Shown piece after piece: positions 49,546 through 58,801 of a stretch of 64,000 nucleotides of DNA (position 1 is the first letter of the stretch; each line of letters starts with the position of its first letter). The stretch covers positions 1-64,000 of the forward strand of contig NZ_JYLM01000005.1 in assembly GCF_001439815.1 (NCBI RefSeq), written 5' to 3'. The translations under genes and the position numbers were made by a program. The notes under the pieces are model-generated. The model was not told where the DNA came from. It saw only the letters and a program-made list of their open reading frames with translations, and made no database searches. Source of the DNA: Pseudomonas orientalis (GTDB lineage Bacteria; Pseudomonadota; Gammaproteobacteria; Pseudomonadales; Pseudomonadaceae).

Positions 49546-49896
49546 TCAGCCCGCCTTCACATAGGTGCAGGCCTGGCTGACCAGACTGCGCAACGCACTG
49601 ATCTGCGCAATCTCGACCCGGCGCATATACACCCGCAACGGTTCGCTGATGTTGAGTCGGTCGTCGATATTCTGCTCCTGCAGTAACTGAATGCGCGCGC
49701 GCGACAGGAGCATGGTGTGGTCGGCAGCCGGTACCCAGACGAACTCGGCGGTGGGAATGATGCCGTCATCGGCCACGTCCATGCCGAAGGCATCTTCGCT
49801 GAAACGCACGATGTACTGACCCGTCTTGCGGTTCAGGCCGACAAAGCCGTGGAGTTGGTCGGCGGCCTGGCAGATAAGCTCGGAAGTGATGCGCAT
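49546..49896 (-). CDS. Conserved hypothetical protein
   Basis: A 116-residue protein starting MRITSELICQAADQLHGFVGLNRKTGQYIVRFSEDAFGMDVADDGI. Mixed alpha/beta, no signal peptide, membrane helix or motif that I can name. The ATG at 49896 follows GTGAGG; the upstream extension is poor. It lies tail to tail with the ABM gene, three bases apart. Confidence 0.6.
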   Translation of the reverse strand: MRITSELICQAADQLHGFVGLNRKTGQYIVRFSEDAFGMDVADDGIIPTAEFVWVPAADHTMLLSRARIQLLQEQNIDDRLNISEPLRVYMRRVEIAQISALRSLVSQACTYVKAG

Positions 49897-50128
49897 GGTA
49901 AACCTCACTGAAAAGTCCCACAGGGACTGGAAAGATGGTTTACACGCGTGGCAAAAAATACCGCCCTCTGACGGGGCAGCTGTGGCCAAGAGTACTGCAA
50001 TACATCACAGAAAAACCCTAAAAATTGTCCCGCGGGCAGGTTAATGTCGGTTTGGTGATAGCGCCTTTCGCAATCAGTTGTTAAAAAGGACACCTTCTCA
50101 AAGTCACCTCCATGAAAGGACTTCGCAT

Positions 50129-51280
50129 ATGCCTGTCACGTTAACCAACGGCCCGGTGCGCACCACGATAGGGAGTGCCGTGCTGCTGGCGCTGATGCTC
50201 GGCCTTGCTCCCGCACAGGCTGCCGACCCGATCAGCCCGGCTGAACTGGCGACAAACGAAGGCATCCCCTACCCTGCCGTGATCGCCCACCGTGGCGCGT
50301 CCTATGATGCTCCGGAGTCCACCGCTGCCGCCTACAAGGTCGCGCGCGACCTGGGCGCCGACTACCTGGAGCTGGACCTGCAGCGCAGCAAGGATGGCGT
50401 ATTGTTCGCCCTGCACGACAACAACCTGCAACGCACCACCGACGTGGCCACCAAGTTCCCCGAGCGCAAAGACGCGCCGGCCAACGAATTCACCTGGAAA
50501 GAACTGCAAAGCCTCGACGCCGGCAGCTGGTTCAACGCCGCCTACCCGGACCGCGCACGCCCGGGTTTCGTCGGCCTGAAAATCCAGAGCCTGGATGACA
50601 TCATCAAGATCGCCGAAGGCAATCCGCAACATAAACCCGGCCTGTACATCGAGACCAAGGAGCCCAAGCAATTCCCGGGCATCGAGGCCGACCTGAAAAA
50701 CAAGTTGCTGGACAAGGGCTGGTTGAGCTCCGCCGGCTCCAAGCTGGGCAAGAGCAACACCGGTGTCGGCCAGGGCAAGGGCCGTGTGGTGCTGCAAACC
50801 TTCGAGGTGGCCAGCCTGAAAGAACTGCAGAAAGAAATGCCCAACACGCCGAAGATCCTGCTGTTGTGGGTCGGTGAAGGCAGTATTGAACCCAAGTCCA
50901 AGGTGACGTTCGCCGAGTCCGGCGAAGCGACCAAAGCCGCCTATTACGCCAAGCAAGAACCGAAAGACGCGGCCGAGTTCGAAAAATGGGTCGACCAGGC
51001 CAAAAGCCTCGGCGCCATCGGCACCGGCCCTTCGGCGGAGCTGACCGACCATGGCGACCAGAGCTACACCGACCTGGTCAAGCCCGAGATGAACAAGCTG
51101 ACCCACGACAAAGGCCTGCTGGTGCACGTGTACACCGTTGACGAGCCGGTCGACTTCGACAAGGTGATGAAAGCCGGCGTCGACGGCATCTTCACCAACC
51201 GCGCAGCCGAACTGCTGAAGTTCTATAAGCGCTGGCCGTCGTCCAGCGTGCAGGACCTGCTGGACGATTATAAATACTGA
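50129..51280 (+). CDS. glpQ: Periplasmic glycerophosphodiester phosphodiesterase
   Basis: A 383-residue GDPD. The signal peptide ends ...LGLAPAQA before ADPISPAEL. IAHRGASYDAPESTAAAY supplies the catalytic His-Arg and Glu, YLELDLQRSKDGVLFALHD the metal-binding acids and second His. It frees glycerol-3-phosphate from deacylated phospholipids for phosphate and carbon use. AAAGGA precedes the ATG at 50129. No Pho box stands out in the 230 bases upstream. Confidence 0.92.
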   Translation: MPVTLTNGPVRTTIGSAVLLALMLGLAPAQAADPISPAELATNEGIPYPAVIAHRGASYDAPESTAAAYKVARDLGADYLELDLQRSKDGVLFALHDNNLQRTTDVATKFPERKDAPANEFTWKELQSLDAGSWFNAAYPDRARPGFVGLKIQSLDDIIKIAEGNPQHKPGLYIETKEPKQFPGIEADLKNKLLDKGWLSSAGSKLGKSNTGVGQGKGRVVLQTFEVASLKELQKEMPNTPKILLLWVGEGSIEPKSKVTFAESGEATKAAYYAKQEPKDAAEFEKWVDQAKSLGAIGTGPSAELTDHGDQSYTDLVKPEMNKLTHDKGLLVHVYTVDEPVDFDKVMKAGVDGIFTNRAAELLKFYKRWPSSSVQDLLDDYKY

Positions 51281-51371
51281 CGCATTGGTGTCAGTGAGCC
51301 ATTAAGGATGAGTTAAGTTGCGCCGGTTAATCTGGCGCCACTTAAACAGCTCAACCAGAAGGACACACACC

Positions 51372-51680
51372 ATGAAAACCTTGACCGCTTTGTTCGCTGC
51401 CACCGCACTGACGCTGACTGCCGGCCTGGCCCAGGCGGATGTTCGTCCGGATCAGATTGACGGCCTGCTCAAGTCCGGCGCCGTGATGCCTTTCGAAAAA
51501 CTCAACGCTGCGGCCGTGGCCAAACATGCTGGCGCCACGATCAACGACACCGAGTTGGACCACAACAATAGCGGCGTACTGGTCTATGAAGTTGACCTGA
51601 CCGACACCGCCGGCAAGAACTACGAAGTGAAGCTCGACGCCAAGACCGGCGCTGTGCTGGAAGACAAGCTCGATACCTGA
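51372..51680 (+). CDS. PepSY domain periplasmic protein
   Basis: A 102-residue protein with a signal peptide (MKTLTALFAATALTLTAGLAQA) and one PepSY domain (MPFEKLNAAAVAKHAGATINDTELDHNNSGVLVYEVDL, YEVKLDAKTGAVLEDKLD). PepSY domains are thought to inhibit peptidases or sense ligands in the periplasm. Such genes often lie beside two-component systems, but none is visible here. It is monocistronic with a strong terminator. Confidence 0.9.
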   Translation: MKTLTALFAATALTLTAGLAQADVRPDQIDGLLKSGAVMPFEKLNAAAVAKHAGATINDTELDHNNSGVLVYEVDLTDTAGKNYEVKLDAKTGAVLEDKLDT

Positions 51681-51700
51681 GTTACCTGAGTTGAACTGCC

Positions 51701-51735
51701 AAAAAACGCGCCACCTTCGGGTGGCGCGTTTTTTT
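51701..51735 (+). terminator. Rho-independent terminator of the PepSY gene
   Basis: ACGCGCCACC/GGTGGCGCGT over a TTCG tetraloop, then seven T; 20 bases past the stop. Confidence 0.95.
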
Positions 51736-51838
51736 GTGGGCGCACGTCCAATCGTCACATAATCGTCATCACGCCTTGCAATGATTCGCGCATGCGAACC
51801 TGTGAAACGTCCTACAGGCGCTTTCTCTGCGAGCCTCC

Positions 51839-52867
51839 ATGAACCACAGCATCGACCACGCCCATCAGGATCCCGACCTGTTTGGCCTGCTTTACGGTTT
51901 CCGCTTTCTGCCCGGCGAAAAAGGCCAGCAGATTGACTCCGCTGCAGCGCTGCAGTGCCTGCAACAACCCGGCGACCCGCAGGAATTTCTCTGGCTGCAC
52001 CTGAACCTGGCCCATGCCGCCTGTGAGCGCTGGATGCAAACGCACCTGGAACTGCCCGAGGAGTTCTTCGAAGCGCTGCACGAGGGCTCGCGCTCCACGC
52101 GCATCGAGCACGTCGATTCAGCCCTGCTGGCAGTGGTCAACGATGTGGTCTTCAACTTCAGCAGCATGGTCTCGTCGGATATTTCCACCTTGTGGGTGTG
52201 CGCCCGCAGTCGCTTGCTGATCAGTGCGCGCCTGCAACCGCTGCACTCGGTGGATAAGTTGCGCTCGTCGGTAAAGGCCGGTGAACACTTTCGCTCGCCG
52301 CTGGAGTTGCTGGTGCATTTGCTGCGCGACCAGGGCGAAGTGCTGACCCAGATCGTGCGCAAGACCAGCCTCAGCGTCGATCATATCGAAGACCAGTTGC
52401 TGTCCTCGCGCCTGTCCACCAACCGCGCCGAACTCGGGGCCGCGCGTCGCGTGCTGGTGCGCTTGCAACGCCTGCTGGCGCTGGAGCCGGGCTCGCTGTT
52501 GCGCCTGCTCAACCGGCCGCCGCAGTGGCTGCAAAAGGAAGACGTGAAGGAGTTGCGCAAATCCACCGAAGAGTTCGCGCTGATCATCAACGACCTCACG
52601 GCCCTGGGTGAGCGCATCAAGCTGTTGCAGGAAGAAATCGCCGCCAATCTCAACGAGCAAAGCAACCGCACGCTGTTCACCCTCACGGTGGTGACGGTTC
52701 TGGCGCTGCCGATCAACATCATTGCCGGTTTTTTCGGCATGAATGTGGGTGGGGTGCCGCTGTCCCAGGACCCGGAAGGATTCTGGATACTGGTCGCGCT
52801 GGTGGCGACCTTCACCTTGATTGCCGGGCGCTGGGCCTTCAGAAAGCGTAGGGATTTGATGAATTGA
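51839..52867 (+). CDS. CorA-family cation transporter (ZntB-like)
   Basis: A 342-residue CorA/ZntB protein. The long soluble N-terminal funnel (1-280) is followed by two membrane helices in the last 65 residues, with the selectivity motif GMN in IIAGFFGMNVGGVPL. An Mg2+, Zn2+ or Ni2+ channel; the loop after GMN (VGGVPL) is as in ZntB-like members. The gene is alone; the previous terminator is 100 bases upstream. Confidence 0.9.
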   Translation: MNHSIDHAHQDPDLFGLLYGFRFLPGEKGQQIDSAAALQCLQQPGDPQEFLWLHLNLAHAACERWMQTHLELPEEFFEALHEGSRSTRIEHVDSALLAVVNDVVFNFSSMVSSDISTLWVCARSRLLISARLQPLHSVDKLRSSVKAGEHFRSPLELLVHLLRDQGEVLTQIVRKTSLSVDHIEDQLLSSRLSTNRAELGAARRVLVRLQRLLALEPGSLLRLLNRPPQWLQKEDVKELRKSTEEFALIINDLTALGERIKLLQEEIAANLNEQSNRTLFTLTVVTVLALPINIIAGFFGMNVGGVPLSQDPEGFWILVALVATFTLIAGRWAFRKRRDLMN

Positions 52868-52964
52868 AAGGCGCCCCCACGCGTAAACACTGACCTGCCG
52901 CAGCACTTCTGTAACATTTTGCAATGATCATGAACGCCATCCTCCCCACACTGGATGCTCCGGC

Positions 52965-54569
52965 ATGGCCACCCCTTCCCTGACTGCCTCACCCACTGCC
53001 GCCACACCGCGCCTGGACACCAAGCCCGGCCGGGTCACGGTGATCATGTTCTTCGCCGTGCTCGCCATGGGCCTGCTGTTCACCGCCTACAGCCTGATGC
53101 ATGACATGCACGAAATGGGCGCCCAGGTCACCACCTGGACGCCGTTCCTGTTGCTCGGCGTGGCACTGTTGATCGCGTTGGGCTTTGAGTTCGTCAACGG
53201 CTTTCACGACACCGCCAATGCGGTGGCCACGGTGATCTACACCAACTCGCTACCGCCGCATTTCGCGGTGGTGTGGTCGGGCTTTTTCAACTTCCTCGGC
53301 GTGCTGCTGTCCAGCGGCGCGGTGGCATTCGGCATCATTGCCCTGCTGCCGGTGGAGCTGATCCTGCAGGTGGGTTCATCCGCCGGCTTCGCCATGATCT
53401 TCGCCCTGCTGATCGCCGCGATCCTGTGGAACCTGGGCACCTGGTGGCTGGGTTTGCCGGCGTCGTCATCCCACACGCTGATCGGCTCGATCATTGGCGT
53501 CGGCGTGGCGAATGCATTGATGCATGGCCGCGATGGCACCAGCGGTGTGGATTGGAGCCAGGCGGCCAAGATCGGGTATGCGTTGCTGTTGTCGCCGTTG
53601 ATCGGCTTTGCGTTTGCCGCCTTGCTGTTGCTGGCGCTGCGCGCCTTCGTGAAAAACCGTGCGCTGTACAAGGCACCCAAGGGTGACACCCCGCCACCCT
53701 GGTGGATTCGCGGCATGCTGATCGTCACCTGCACCGGTGTGTCGTTCGCCCACGGCTCCAACGATGGGCAAAAAGGCATGGGCCTGATCATGCTGATCCT
53801 GGTGGGCACACTGCCGATGGCCTACGCCCTGAACCGCACCATGCCCGCCGACCAGTCGCTGCAATTCGCGGCGGTCGCCGAGGTTACCCAGGCCGCGCTG
53901 TTGAAGGCGGCACCGCAACCGGCACCCGCCGACGCCCGTGCAACCCTGTCCACCTATGTGCGCACCCAGCAAGCCTCGCCGGAACTGGTGCCCGCGCTCG
54001 CCGCCATCACCGGGCACATCGGCGCCGAAGTCAAAGGCTATGGCTCGCTGGCCGCAGTACCGGCTGAGGCGGTGGGCAACGTGCGTAACGACATGTACCT
54101 GACCAGCGAAACCATTCGCCTGATGGACAAGGGCAAGGTCGGCAATTTCGACGCCGACACCCAGGGCAAGCTGCAGCTGTTCAAGCAACAGATCGACAGC
54201 GCCACGCGCTTTATCCCGCTGTGGGTCAAGATCGCGGTGGCCATCGCCCTCGGGCTTGGCACCATGGTCGGCTGGAAGCGCATCGTGGTGACGGTGGGCG
54301 AGAAGATCGGCAAGACCCACCTGACGTACGCCCAGGGCGCCTCGGCCGAGACCGTGGCGATGCTGACCATTGGCGCGGCGGACATGTTCGGTTTGCCAGT
54401 ATCCACCACCCATGTGTTGTCATCGGGCGTGGCCGGGACCATGGTGGCCAACGGCGGCGGCTTGCAGATGCGCACTATCCGCAATTTGTTGATGGCCTGG
54501 GTGTTGACATTGCCGGCGGCGATTATGTTGTCGGGCAGCCTTTACTGGCTGTTCACCCAACTGTTCTGA
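52965..54569 (+). CDS. Low-affinity inorganic phosphate transporter (Pit family)
   Basis: A 534-residue PiT carrier. The two inverted family signatures are GFEFVNGFHDTANAVA and GVSFAHGSNDGQKGMG, each with the conserved Asn/Asp, and the end has PVSTTHVLSSGVAGTM. About ten membrane helices flank a large soluble loop (about 295-410) typical of the bacterial subgroup. It symports phosphate with H+ or Na+. Confidence 0.93.
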   Translation: MATPSLTASPTAATPRLDTKPGRVTVIMFFAVLAMGLLFTAYSLMHDMHEMGAQVTTWTPFLLLGVALLIALGFEFVNGFHDTANAVATVIYTNSLPPHFAVVWSGFFNFLGVLLSSGAVAFGIIALLPVELILQVGSSAGFAMIFALLIAAILWNLGTWWLGLPASSSHTLIGSIIGVGVANALMHGRDGTSGVDWSQAAKIGYALLLSPLIGFAFAALLLLALRAFVKNRALYKAPKGDTPPPWWIRGMLIVTCTGVSFAHGSNDGQKGMGLIMLILVGTLPMAYALNRTMPADQSLQFAAVAEVTQAALLKAAPQPAPADARATLSTYVRTQQASPELVPALAAITGHIGAEVKGYGSLAAVPAEAVGNVRNDMYLTSETIRLMDKGKVGNFDADTQGKLQLFKQQIDSATRFIPLWVKIAVAIALGLGTMVGWKRIVVTVGEKIGKTHLTYAQGASAETVAMLTIGAADMFGLPVSTTHVLSSGVAGTMVANGGGLQMRTIRNLLMAWVLTLPAAIMLSGSLYWLFTQLF

Positions 54570-54586
54570 CCCCACCCTTAATCGAA

Positions 54587-54686
54587 TGTAGGAGCGAGCT
54601 TGCTCGCGAAAAACGTCAACGATAACGCGTGCTTTCTGAATGAACGCGGTGCCTGTGAGTTTTTCGCGAGCAAGCTCGCTCCTACA
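54587..54686. repeat. REPIN of the GAGCTTGCTCGCGAA type
   Basis: TGTAGGAGCGAGCTTGCTCG and its mirror flank about 50 bases. A different REP class from the GGGGGCTTGCCCCC elements, lying 18 bases past the Pit stop and before the convergent LysR gene. Confidence 0.9.
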
Positions 54687-54737
54687 AAAAAGCGTTATTA
54701 GGGCGAGCCCCATTCCCATATTGTTGTCGGCGCGCAG

Positions 54738-55634
54738 TCAAAGGTGGGCCTGCAGCGTGGCCGCCAGCCACTCCATGAACACCCGCACGCGCAACGGCAA
54801 ATGCCGCTGGCCGGCGTAGAGCAGCGACACGTCCAAAGGCGGCGCCGGGTAATCCGCCAGCACCTCGACCAATTCGCCAGTGGCCAGCAAGTCGCGGATG
54901 CCCAGCCGTGGCACTTGAATAATGCCAAACCCCCCCAGGCACGCCGCCTGATACGCATCGGTGCTGTTGACGGTCACGCGCCCGGCCATCGGCAGTCGCT
55001 GCACCTTGTTGCCTTGCAGGTACTCGAACCCCGCCGAGCGTGCGCCCAGCGGCCGTACGTAATGCACCAGTCGATGCTGCCCCAGGTCAGCCAGGGTGCG
55101 GGGAATGCCGTAGCGCTGCACGTACCCCGCGCTCACACAGTTGACCATCGGCATGCTGCACACCCGCCGCGCCACCACGCTCTGATCGGGCTGGGCGCCC
55201 ACGCGCACGACGCAGTCGAAGCCTTCGGCGATCAGGTCGACCTGGCGGTCCGAGCTGCCGATTTGCATCTCGATCAGGGGGTGACGCTCCATGAACGGGG
55301 GCAAGTTGGGCACGATCAGCGTGCGCGCTATCACGTTGGGCATGTCCACGCGGATACGCCCGGCCAACTGGGTTTCGTCCTGTCGAAACAGTCCTTCGAG
55401 TTCCTCCATGTGCGCCAGCAAATCCTTGCTGCGCTCATACAACACCTGGCCGTCCTGGGTGGCCTGCACCTTGCGCGTGGTGCGTTGCAACAGACGCGCA
55501 CCGAGCAGTTCTTCAAGCGCCCGCACCTGTTCGGACACGGTGGAGCGCGGCAGGCCAAGGCTTTCACCAGCCTGGGTAAAACTCGACAGTTCGGTCACGC
55601 GCACGAAGGTGCGCAGCAGCTCAAGTTTATTCAT
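54738..55634 (-). CDS. LysR-family regulator
   Basis: A 298-residue LTTR with HTH (LRTFVRVTELSSFTQAGESLGLPRSTVSEQVRALEELLGARLLQR) and an effector domain of the CrgA/DsdC-like class. It is divergent from an SDR gene 105 bases away, the usual arrangement of such regulators with their target. Confidence 0.92.
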   Translation of the reverse strand: MNKLELLRTFVRVTELSSFTQAGESLGLPRSTVSEQVRALEELLGARLLQRTTRKVQATQDGQVLYERSKDLLAHMEELEGLFRQDETQLAGRIRVDMPNVIARTLIVPNLPPFMERHPLIEMQIGSSDRQVDLIAEGFDCVVRVGAQPDQSVVARRVCSMPMVNCVSAGYVQRYGIPRTLADLGQHRLVHYVRPLGARSAGFEYLQGNKVQRLPMAGRVTVNSTDAYQAACLGGFGIIQVPRLGIRDLLATGELVEVLADYPAPPLDVSLLYAGQRHLPLRVRVFMEWLAATLQAHL

Positions 55635-55739
55635 GGGATTGTTCGTCCTGTCCGACCAGTGATTCCGGTATAGCGCTGTTTATCACGTAACGGGCGCACA
55701 AATACACTCAGTCCCACAATCACTCAAGAGGACTGCACC

Positions 55740-56501
55740 ATGACCCCACGTAAAATCGCACTGATCACTGGCGCCAGCCGCGGTTTGGGCAAAAGCGCAG
55801 CACTGCACCTTGCCGCCCAGGGCGTGGATATCATCGGCACTTACCACAGCAAGGCCGATGAGGCGCAGGCGTTAGTGGCGCAGATCGAGCAACTGGGCGG
55901 CCGCGCGGCCATGCTGCAACTGGATGTGAGCCAGAGCGCGACATTCGCAGGTTTCGCCGCTCAAGTGACTGACGCGCTCCAGGATGTGTTCGCACAGAAC
56001 CAGTTTGATTTTCTGATCAACAACGCCGGTATCGGCATTCACGCAAGCTTTGCCGAAACCACCGAAGCCCAGTTCGACCAATTGGTGGCGATTCAATTCA
56101 AGGGACCGTTTTTCCTGACCCAGCAGCTGTTGCCGTTGATTCGCGACGGTGGCCGCATTCTCAATGTTTCCAGCGGTCTGGCGCGCTTCAGCCTGCCGGG
56201 CTACGCGGCCTACGCATCAATGAAAGGCGCGATGGAAGTGCTGACCCGCTACCAGGCCAAGGAGTTGGGCGCGCGCGGCATCAGTGTGAATATCCTCGCC
56301 CCTGGCGCGATTGAAACCGACTTCGGCGGCGGTGCGGTGCGCGACAACGCCAACCTCAACGCCATGGTCGCCAACAACACCGCCCTGGGCCGCGCCGGTT
56401 TGCCCGACGATATTGGCGGGGCCATCGCGCTGTTGCTGGCCGAGGGTGGTCAATGGATCACCGGTCAGCGGATCGAGGCCTCGGGCGGTATGTTTCTGTA
56501 A
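55740..56501 (+). CDS. Short-chain dehydrogenase/reductase
   Basis: A 253-residue SDR. The Rossmann motif is TGASRGLG, with NNAG at about residue 92; the catalytic set is Ser in LNVSSG, Tyr-x3-Lys in YAAYASMKG (K following at the expected spacing) and the usual PG motif APGAIETDF. NADPH preference is likely because of the Arg after TGAS. The substrate is unknown. AGAGGA precedes the ATG; the divergent LysR is the likely regulator. Confidence 0.92.
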   Translation: MTPRKIALITGASRGLGKSAALHLAAQGVDIIGTYHSKADEAQALVAQIEQLGGRAAMLQLDVSQSATFAGFAAQVTDALQDVFAQNQFDFLINNAGIGIHASFAETTEAQFDQLVAIQFKGPFFLTQQLLPLIRDGGRILNVSSGLARFSLPGYAAYASMKGAMEVLTRYQAKELGARGISVNILAPGAIETDFGGGAVRDNANLNAMVANNTALGRAGLPDDIGGAIALLLAEGGQWITGQRIEASGGMFL

Positions 56502-56512
56502 GCGGCCAGCGA

Positions 56513-56950
56513 CTACAGGGCGATTGGCGTGTTGCGGGTGACTTTGTCCCGAATCACGTCATACGCCCAGTGGTAGACATAGGTGTATGGCAGGAAGAAC
56601 AGCAGCACGCCGATGTCGAGGAGGAAGGCTTCCAACAGGCTGATCTTCATCAATGCGGCAATCAGCGGCACCGCCAGCACGATCAACCCGCCCTCGAACA
56701 GCAGCGCGTGCAGCACCCGCGTCCGGCCACTGTTGGACAGTTGCAGGCGCACTTTAAGGCGGTCGAACAGGCTGTTGAACATGACGTTCCAGCTCAGCGC
56801 CAGCACGCTGATGCCCAAGGTCACCGCGCCCATTTCCAACGCCGGTCGACCGGTCACCCAGACCAGCAAAGGCGTACAGATCAATAAGGCCAAGCCTTCA
56901 AACCCCAAGGCCTGGAAAACGCGTTCTGTCATTGATTTGGTAGGGATCAT
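56513..56950 (-). CDS. PACE-family efflux pump (AceI-like)
   Basis: A 145-residue protein with four membrane helices in two related bacterial-transmembrane-pair halves: ERVFQALGFEGLALLICTPLLVW and TRVLHALLFEGGLIVLAVPLI, each with the conserved Glu, and WNVMFNSLFD and YTYVYHWAYD. PACE pumps export chlorhexidine and other biocides or polyamines by proton exchange. The ATG at 56950 is preferred to a TTG two codons earlier. Divergent from a LysR gene, as aceI is from aceR. Confidence 0.9.
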   Translation of the reverse strand: MIPTKSMTERVFQALGFEGLALLICTPLLVWVTGRPALEMGAVTLGISVLALSWNVMFNSLFDRLKVRLQLSNSGRTRVLHALLFEGGLIVLAVPLIAALMKISLLEAFLLDIGVLLFFLPYTYVYHWAYDVIRDKVTRNTPIAL

Positions 56951-57038
56951 GGCCAAGCTCCGTGAGTAACGATGGTTGCCATGATCACGCCCCAGACCGA
57001 TACTTCATAACCAATAACCATCGATCAAGGCGATAGTC

Positions 57039-57893
57039 ATGGCCTCCCATGAAGTGCTCCAAGCGTTTGTCCACGCCGCTAGCGAGGGTTCGTTTTCCGC
57101 CGCCGCACGCAAGCTGGGCAAGAGCCAGTCCACGGTCAGCGCTGCGGTGGCGAGCCTGGAAATCGACCTGGATGTAGTGTTGTTCGATCGCAGCAGCCGC
57201 AAGCCCACGCTGACCCCGGCCGGCCAGGTGTTGCGGCAGCATGCGCAGCAGGTGCTGGAGGCCAGCAGCCGTCTGGAGCTGGCGGCCAGTCAATTGGCCC
57301 AGGGATTGGAGCCCAAGCTGAGTATCGCCATGTCCGATACCTACCAGTCCGACCGTTTCGAAGTTGCCCTCAGCGCCTTTGAACAACGCTACCCGGACCT
57401 TGAGCTGGAATGCCTGATCGCCGAATGCGAAGACCTGATCGCCCTGGTGCAAAGTGGCCGGGCGCACATCGCGTTTATCGAACAGCAGGAGGTCTACCCC
57501 CCGGACCTCAGTTGCTCGGCGGTTGAGGAACGCACCGAGATCGCCTTGTTCGTCTCGCCCGCACATCCGCTGGCGAGCCTGCCCAGGCTTGATTCGCACA
57601 CCCTGCAACAACACCGTGAGCTGCGCCTGGCAAGCATCATCAACCCTGACGAAAACCGTGGCGCCCAACGCGTGTGGTCAGCACCAAGCTACCTGATGCT
57701 GATGGAGATGGCGCAACTGGGCTTTGGCTGGGCACCCATACCGCGCTGGTTGGTGGAACGCTTCGGCGGCGAGCAGTTGGTCGAGCTCAAGGTGCGCGGT
57801 TGGCCACGCTCGGTGGCGGTGGATGCGCTGTGGTCGCGGCAACAACCACCGGGCCCGGCGGGAAGTTGGTTGCTGGCAAAGATGCTTGAGTGA
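57039..57893 (+). CDS. LysR-family regulator, AceR-like position
   Basis: A 284-residue LTTR with HTH (LQAFVHAASEGSFSAAARKLGKSQSTVSAAVASLEIDLDVVLFDRSSRKP). The 88-base gap to the divergent PACE gene suggests that it activates that pump, as AceR does for AceI in Acinetobacter (established there, inferred here). Confidence 0.9.
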   Translation: MASHEVLQAFVHAASEGSFSAAARKLGKSQSTVSAAVASLEIDLDVVLFDRSSRKPTLTPAGQVLRQHAQQVLEASSRLELAASQLAQGLEPKLSIAMSDTYQSDRFEVALSAFEQRYPDLELECLIAECEDLIALVQSGRAHIAFIEQQEVYPPDLSCSAVEERTEIALFVSPAHPLASLPRLDSHTLQQHRELRLASIINPDENRGAQRVWSAPSYLMLMEMAQLGFGWAPIPRWLVERFGGEQLVELKVRGWPRSVAVDALWSRQQPPGPAGSWLLAKMLE

Positions 57894-57976
57894 GCAATGA
57901 GAACCGACGTATGCAAGGAGCACAAGCGCTGTAAGCGGATGAGGTAGAATTCCGGCCTCTACGTAGGATTTAGGAT

Positions 57977-58504
57977 ATGCCGCTTATGGAAACCCGCCTC
58001 GTCCCCTATGAAATGTTGAACGCGCTGCAAAAACAGCATTTGGACGGTCTGGAAGTCAATCCAGAACAACTGGCGTATTCCGGTGATATCTACTGCGCGC
58101 TGAACAGCCTGCTGGTCAATCCCAATCCCGACAGCGTCAAGGGCTTTGCCCTGCTCGCCGACGACCTGCCCGTGGCGTTCCTGCTGCTCAAACGCCCGCC
58201 GTGCCTGCCCCATTGGGCGGATGAACACAGCGCCACCTTGCATGCCTTGCAGGTGGACAGGCACCAGCAAGGCCGCGGCTTCGGCAAAGCGTGTCTGCAG
58301 GCGCTGCCCGCAGCGGCGCTACAGGCGTGGCCGCAGATCAAGGCGCTGGAATTGTCGGTGGATGCGGATAACGCAGCGGCGACGGGGTTGTATCTGGGCG
58401 CGGGTTGGGTGGACAGCGGTGAGGCGTACAAGGGACGGATTGGGTATGAGCGCAGATTGAGACACGCGCTTGATCAGCATAGTATTGACAGCATCGAGAT
58501 GTAA
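57977..58504 (+). CDS. GNAT-family N-acetyltransferase
   Basis: A 175-residue GNAT. The acetyl-CoA loop is DRHQQGRGFGKACL (RxxGxG form), followed by ALELSVDADNAAATGLYLGAGW, the usual strand-helix pair. The substrate is unknown. The stop overlaps the start of the hipB operator repeats. From about 58320 the third codon positions favour G. Confidence 0.88.
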   Translation: MPLMETRLVPYEMLNALQKQHLDGLEVNPEQLAYSGDIYCALNSLLVNPNPDSVKGFALLADDLPVAFLLLKRPPCLPHWADEHSATLHALQVDRHQQGRGFGKACLQALPAAALQAWPQIKALELSVDADNAAATGLYLGAGWVDSGEAYKGRIGYERRLRHALDQHSIDSIEM

Positions 58505-58540
58505 CGTATACATAACTTAATAAATTAAAAGTAACGTATA
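58501..58540. promoter_or_regulatory. Direct repeat operator candidate of hipB
   Basis: GTAACGTATA occurs exactly at 58501-58510 and 58531-58540, 30 bases apart (three helical turns), in an AT-rich 46-base promoter gap before hipB. This fits an autorepressor site. Confidence 0.55.
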
Positions 58541-58546
58541 TAAGAC

Positions 58547-58801
58547 ATGGACCCTACCGTAATCACCCAACGTCTCGGCGTGCAGCTGCGCACCATGCGC
58601 TCGAATCGCGGCTATAAACAAGCGGATCTGGCGAAGGTGGCCGGGATTACTCGGCAAAAACTGATCGAAATCGAAAAAGGCAGTCTCTCGGTCTCGATGA
58701 ATGCCTACGCCCGTGTTTTAGCCGCCTTGGGCAGCGAATTCAAGCTGGTGCCCGTGACCTTGCCGACCCTGGAGGAACTGGAGGACTTATTCAATGAATA
58801 G
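58547..58801 (+). CDS. hipB: HipB-like antitoxin/XRE regulator
   Basis: An 84-residue protein with a Cro/CI HTH (LGVQLRTMRSNRGYKQADLAKVAGITRQKLIEIEKGSLSVSMNAYARVLAALG). It overlaps the start of a hipA remnant by eight bases, the standard hipBA overlap. Because HipA is broken, it is probably an orphan repressor now. Confidence 0.85.
   Translation: MDPTVITQRLGVQLRTMRSNRGYKQADLAKVAGITRQKLIEIEKGSLSVSMNAYARVLAALGSEFKLVPVTLPTLEELEDLFNE

Noticed and set aside
52912..52930. Possible Pho box before the Pit transporter gene
   Set aside because: CTGTAACAT followed by TTGCAATG matches the PhoB pattern only partly; too weak to report as a site.
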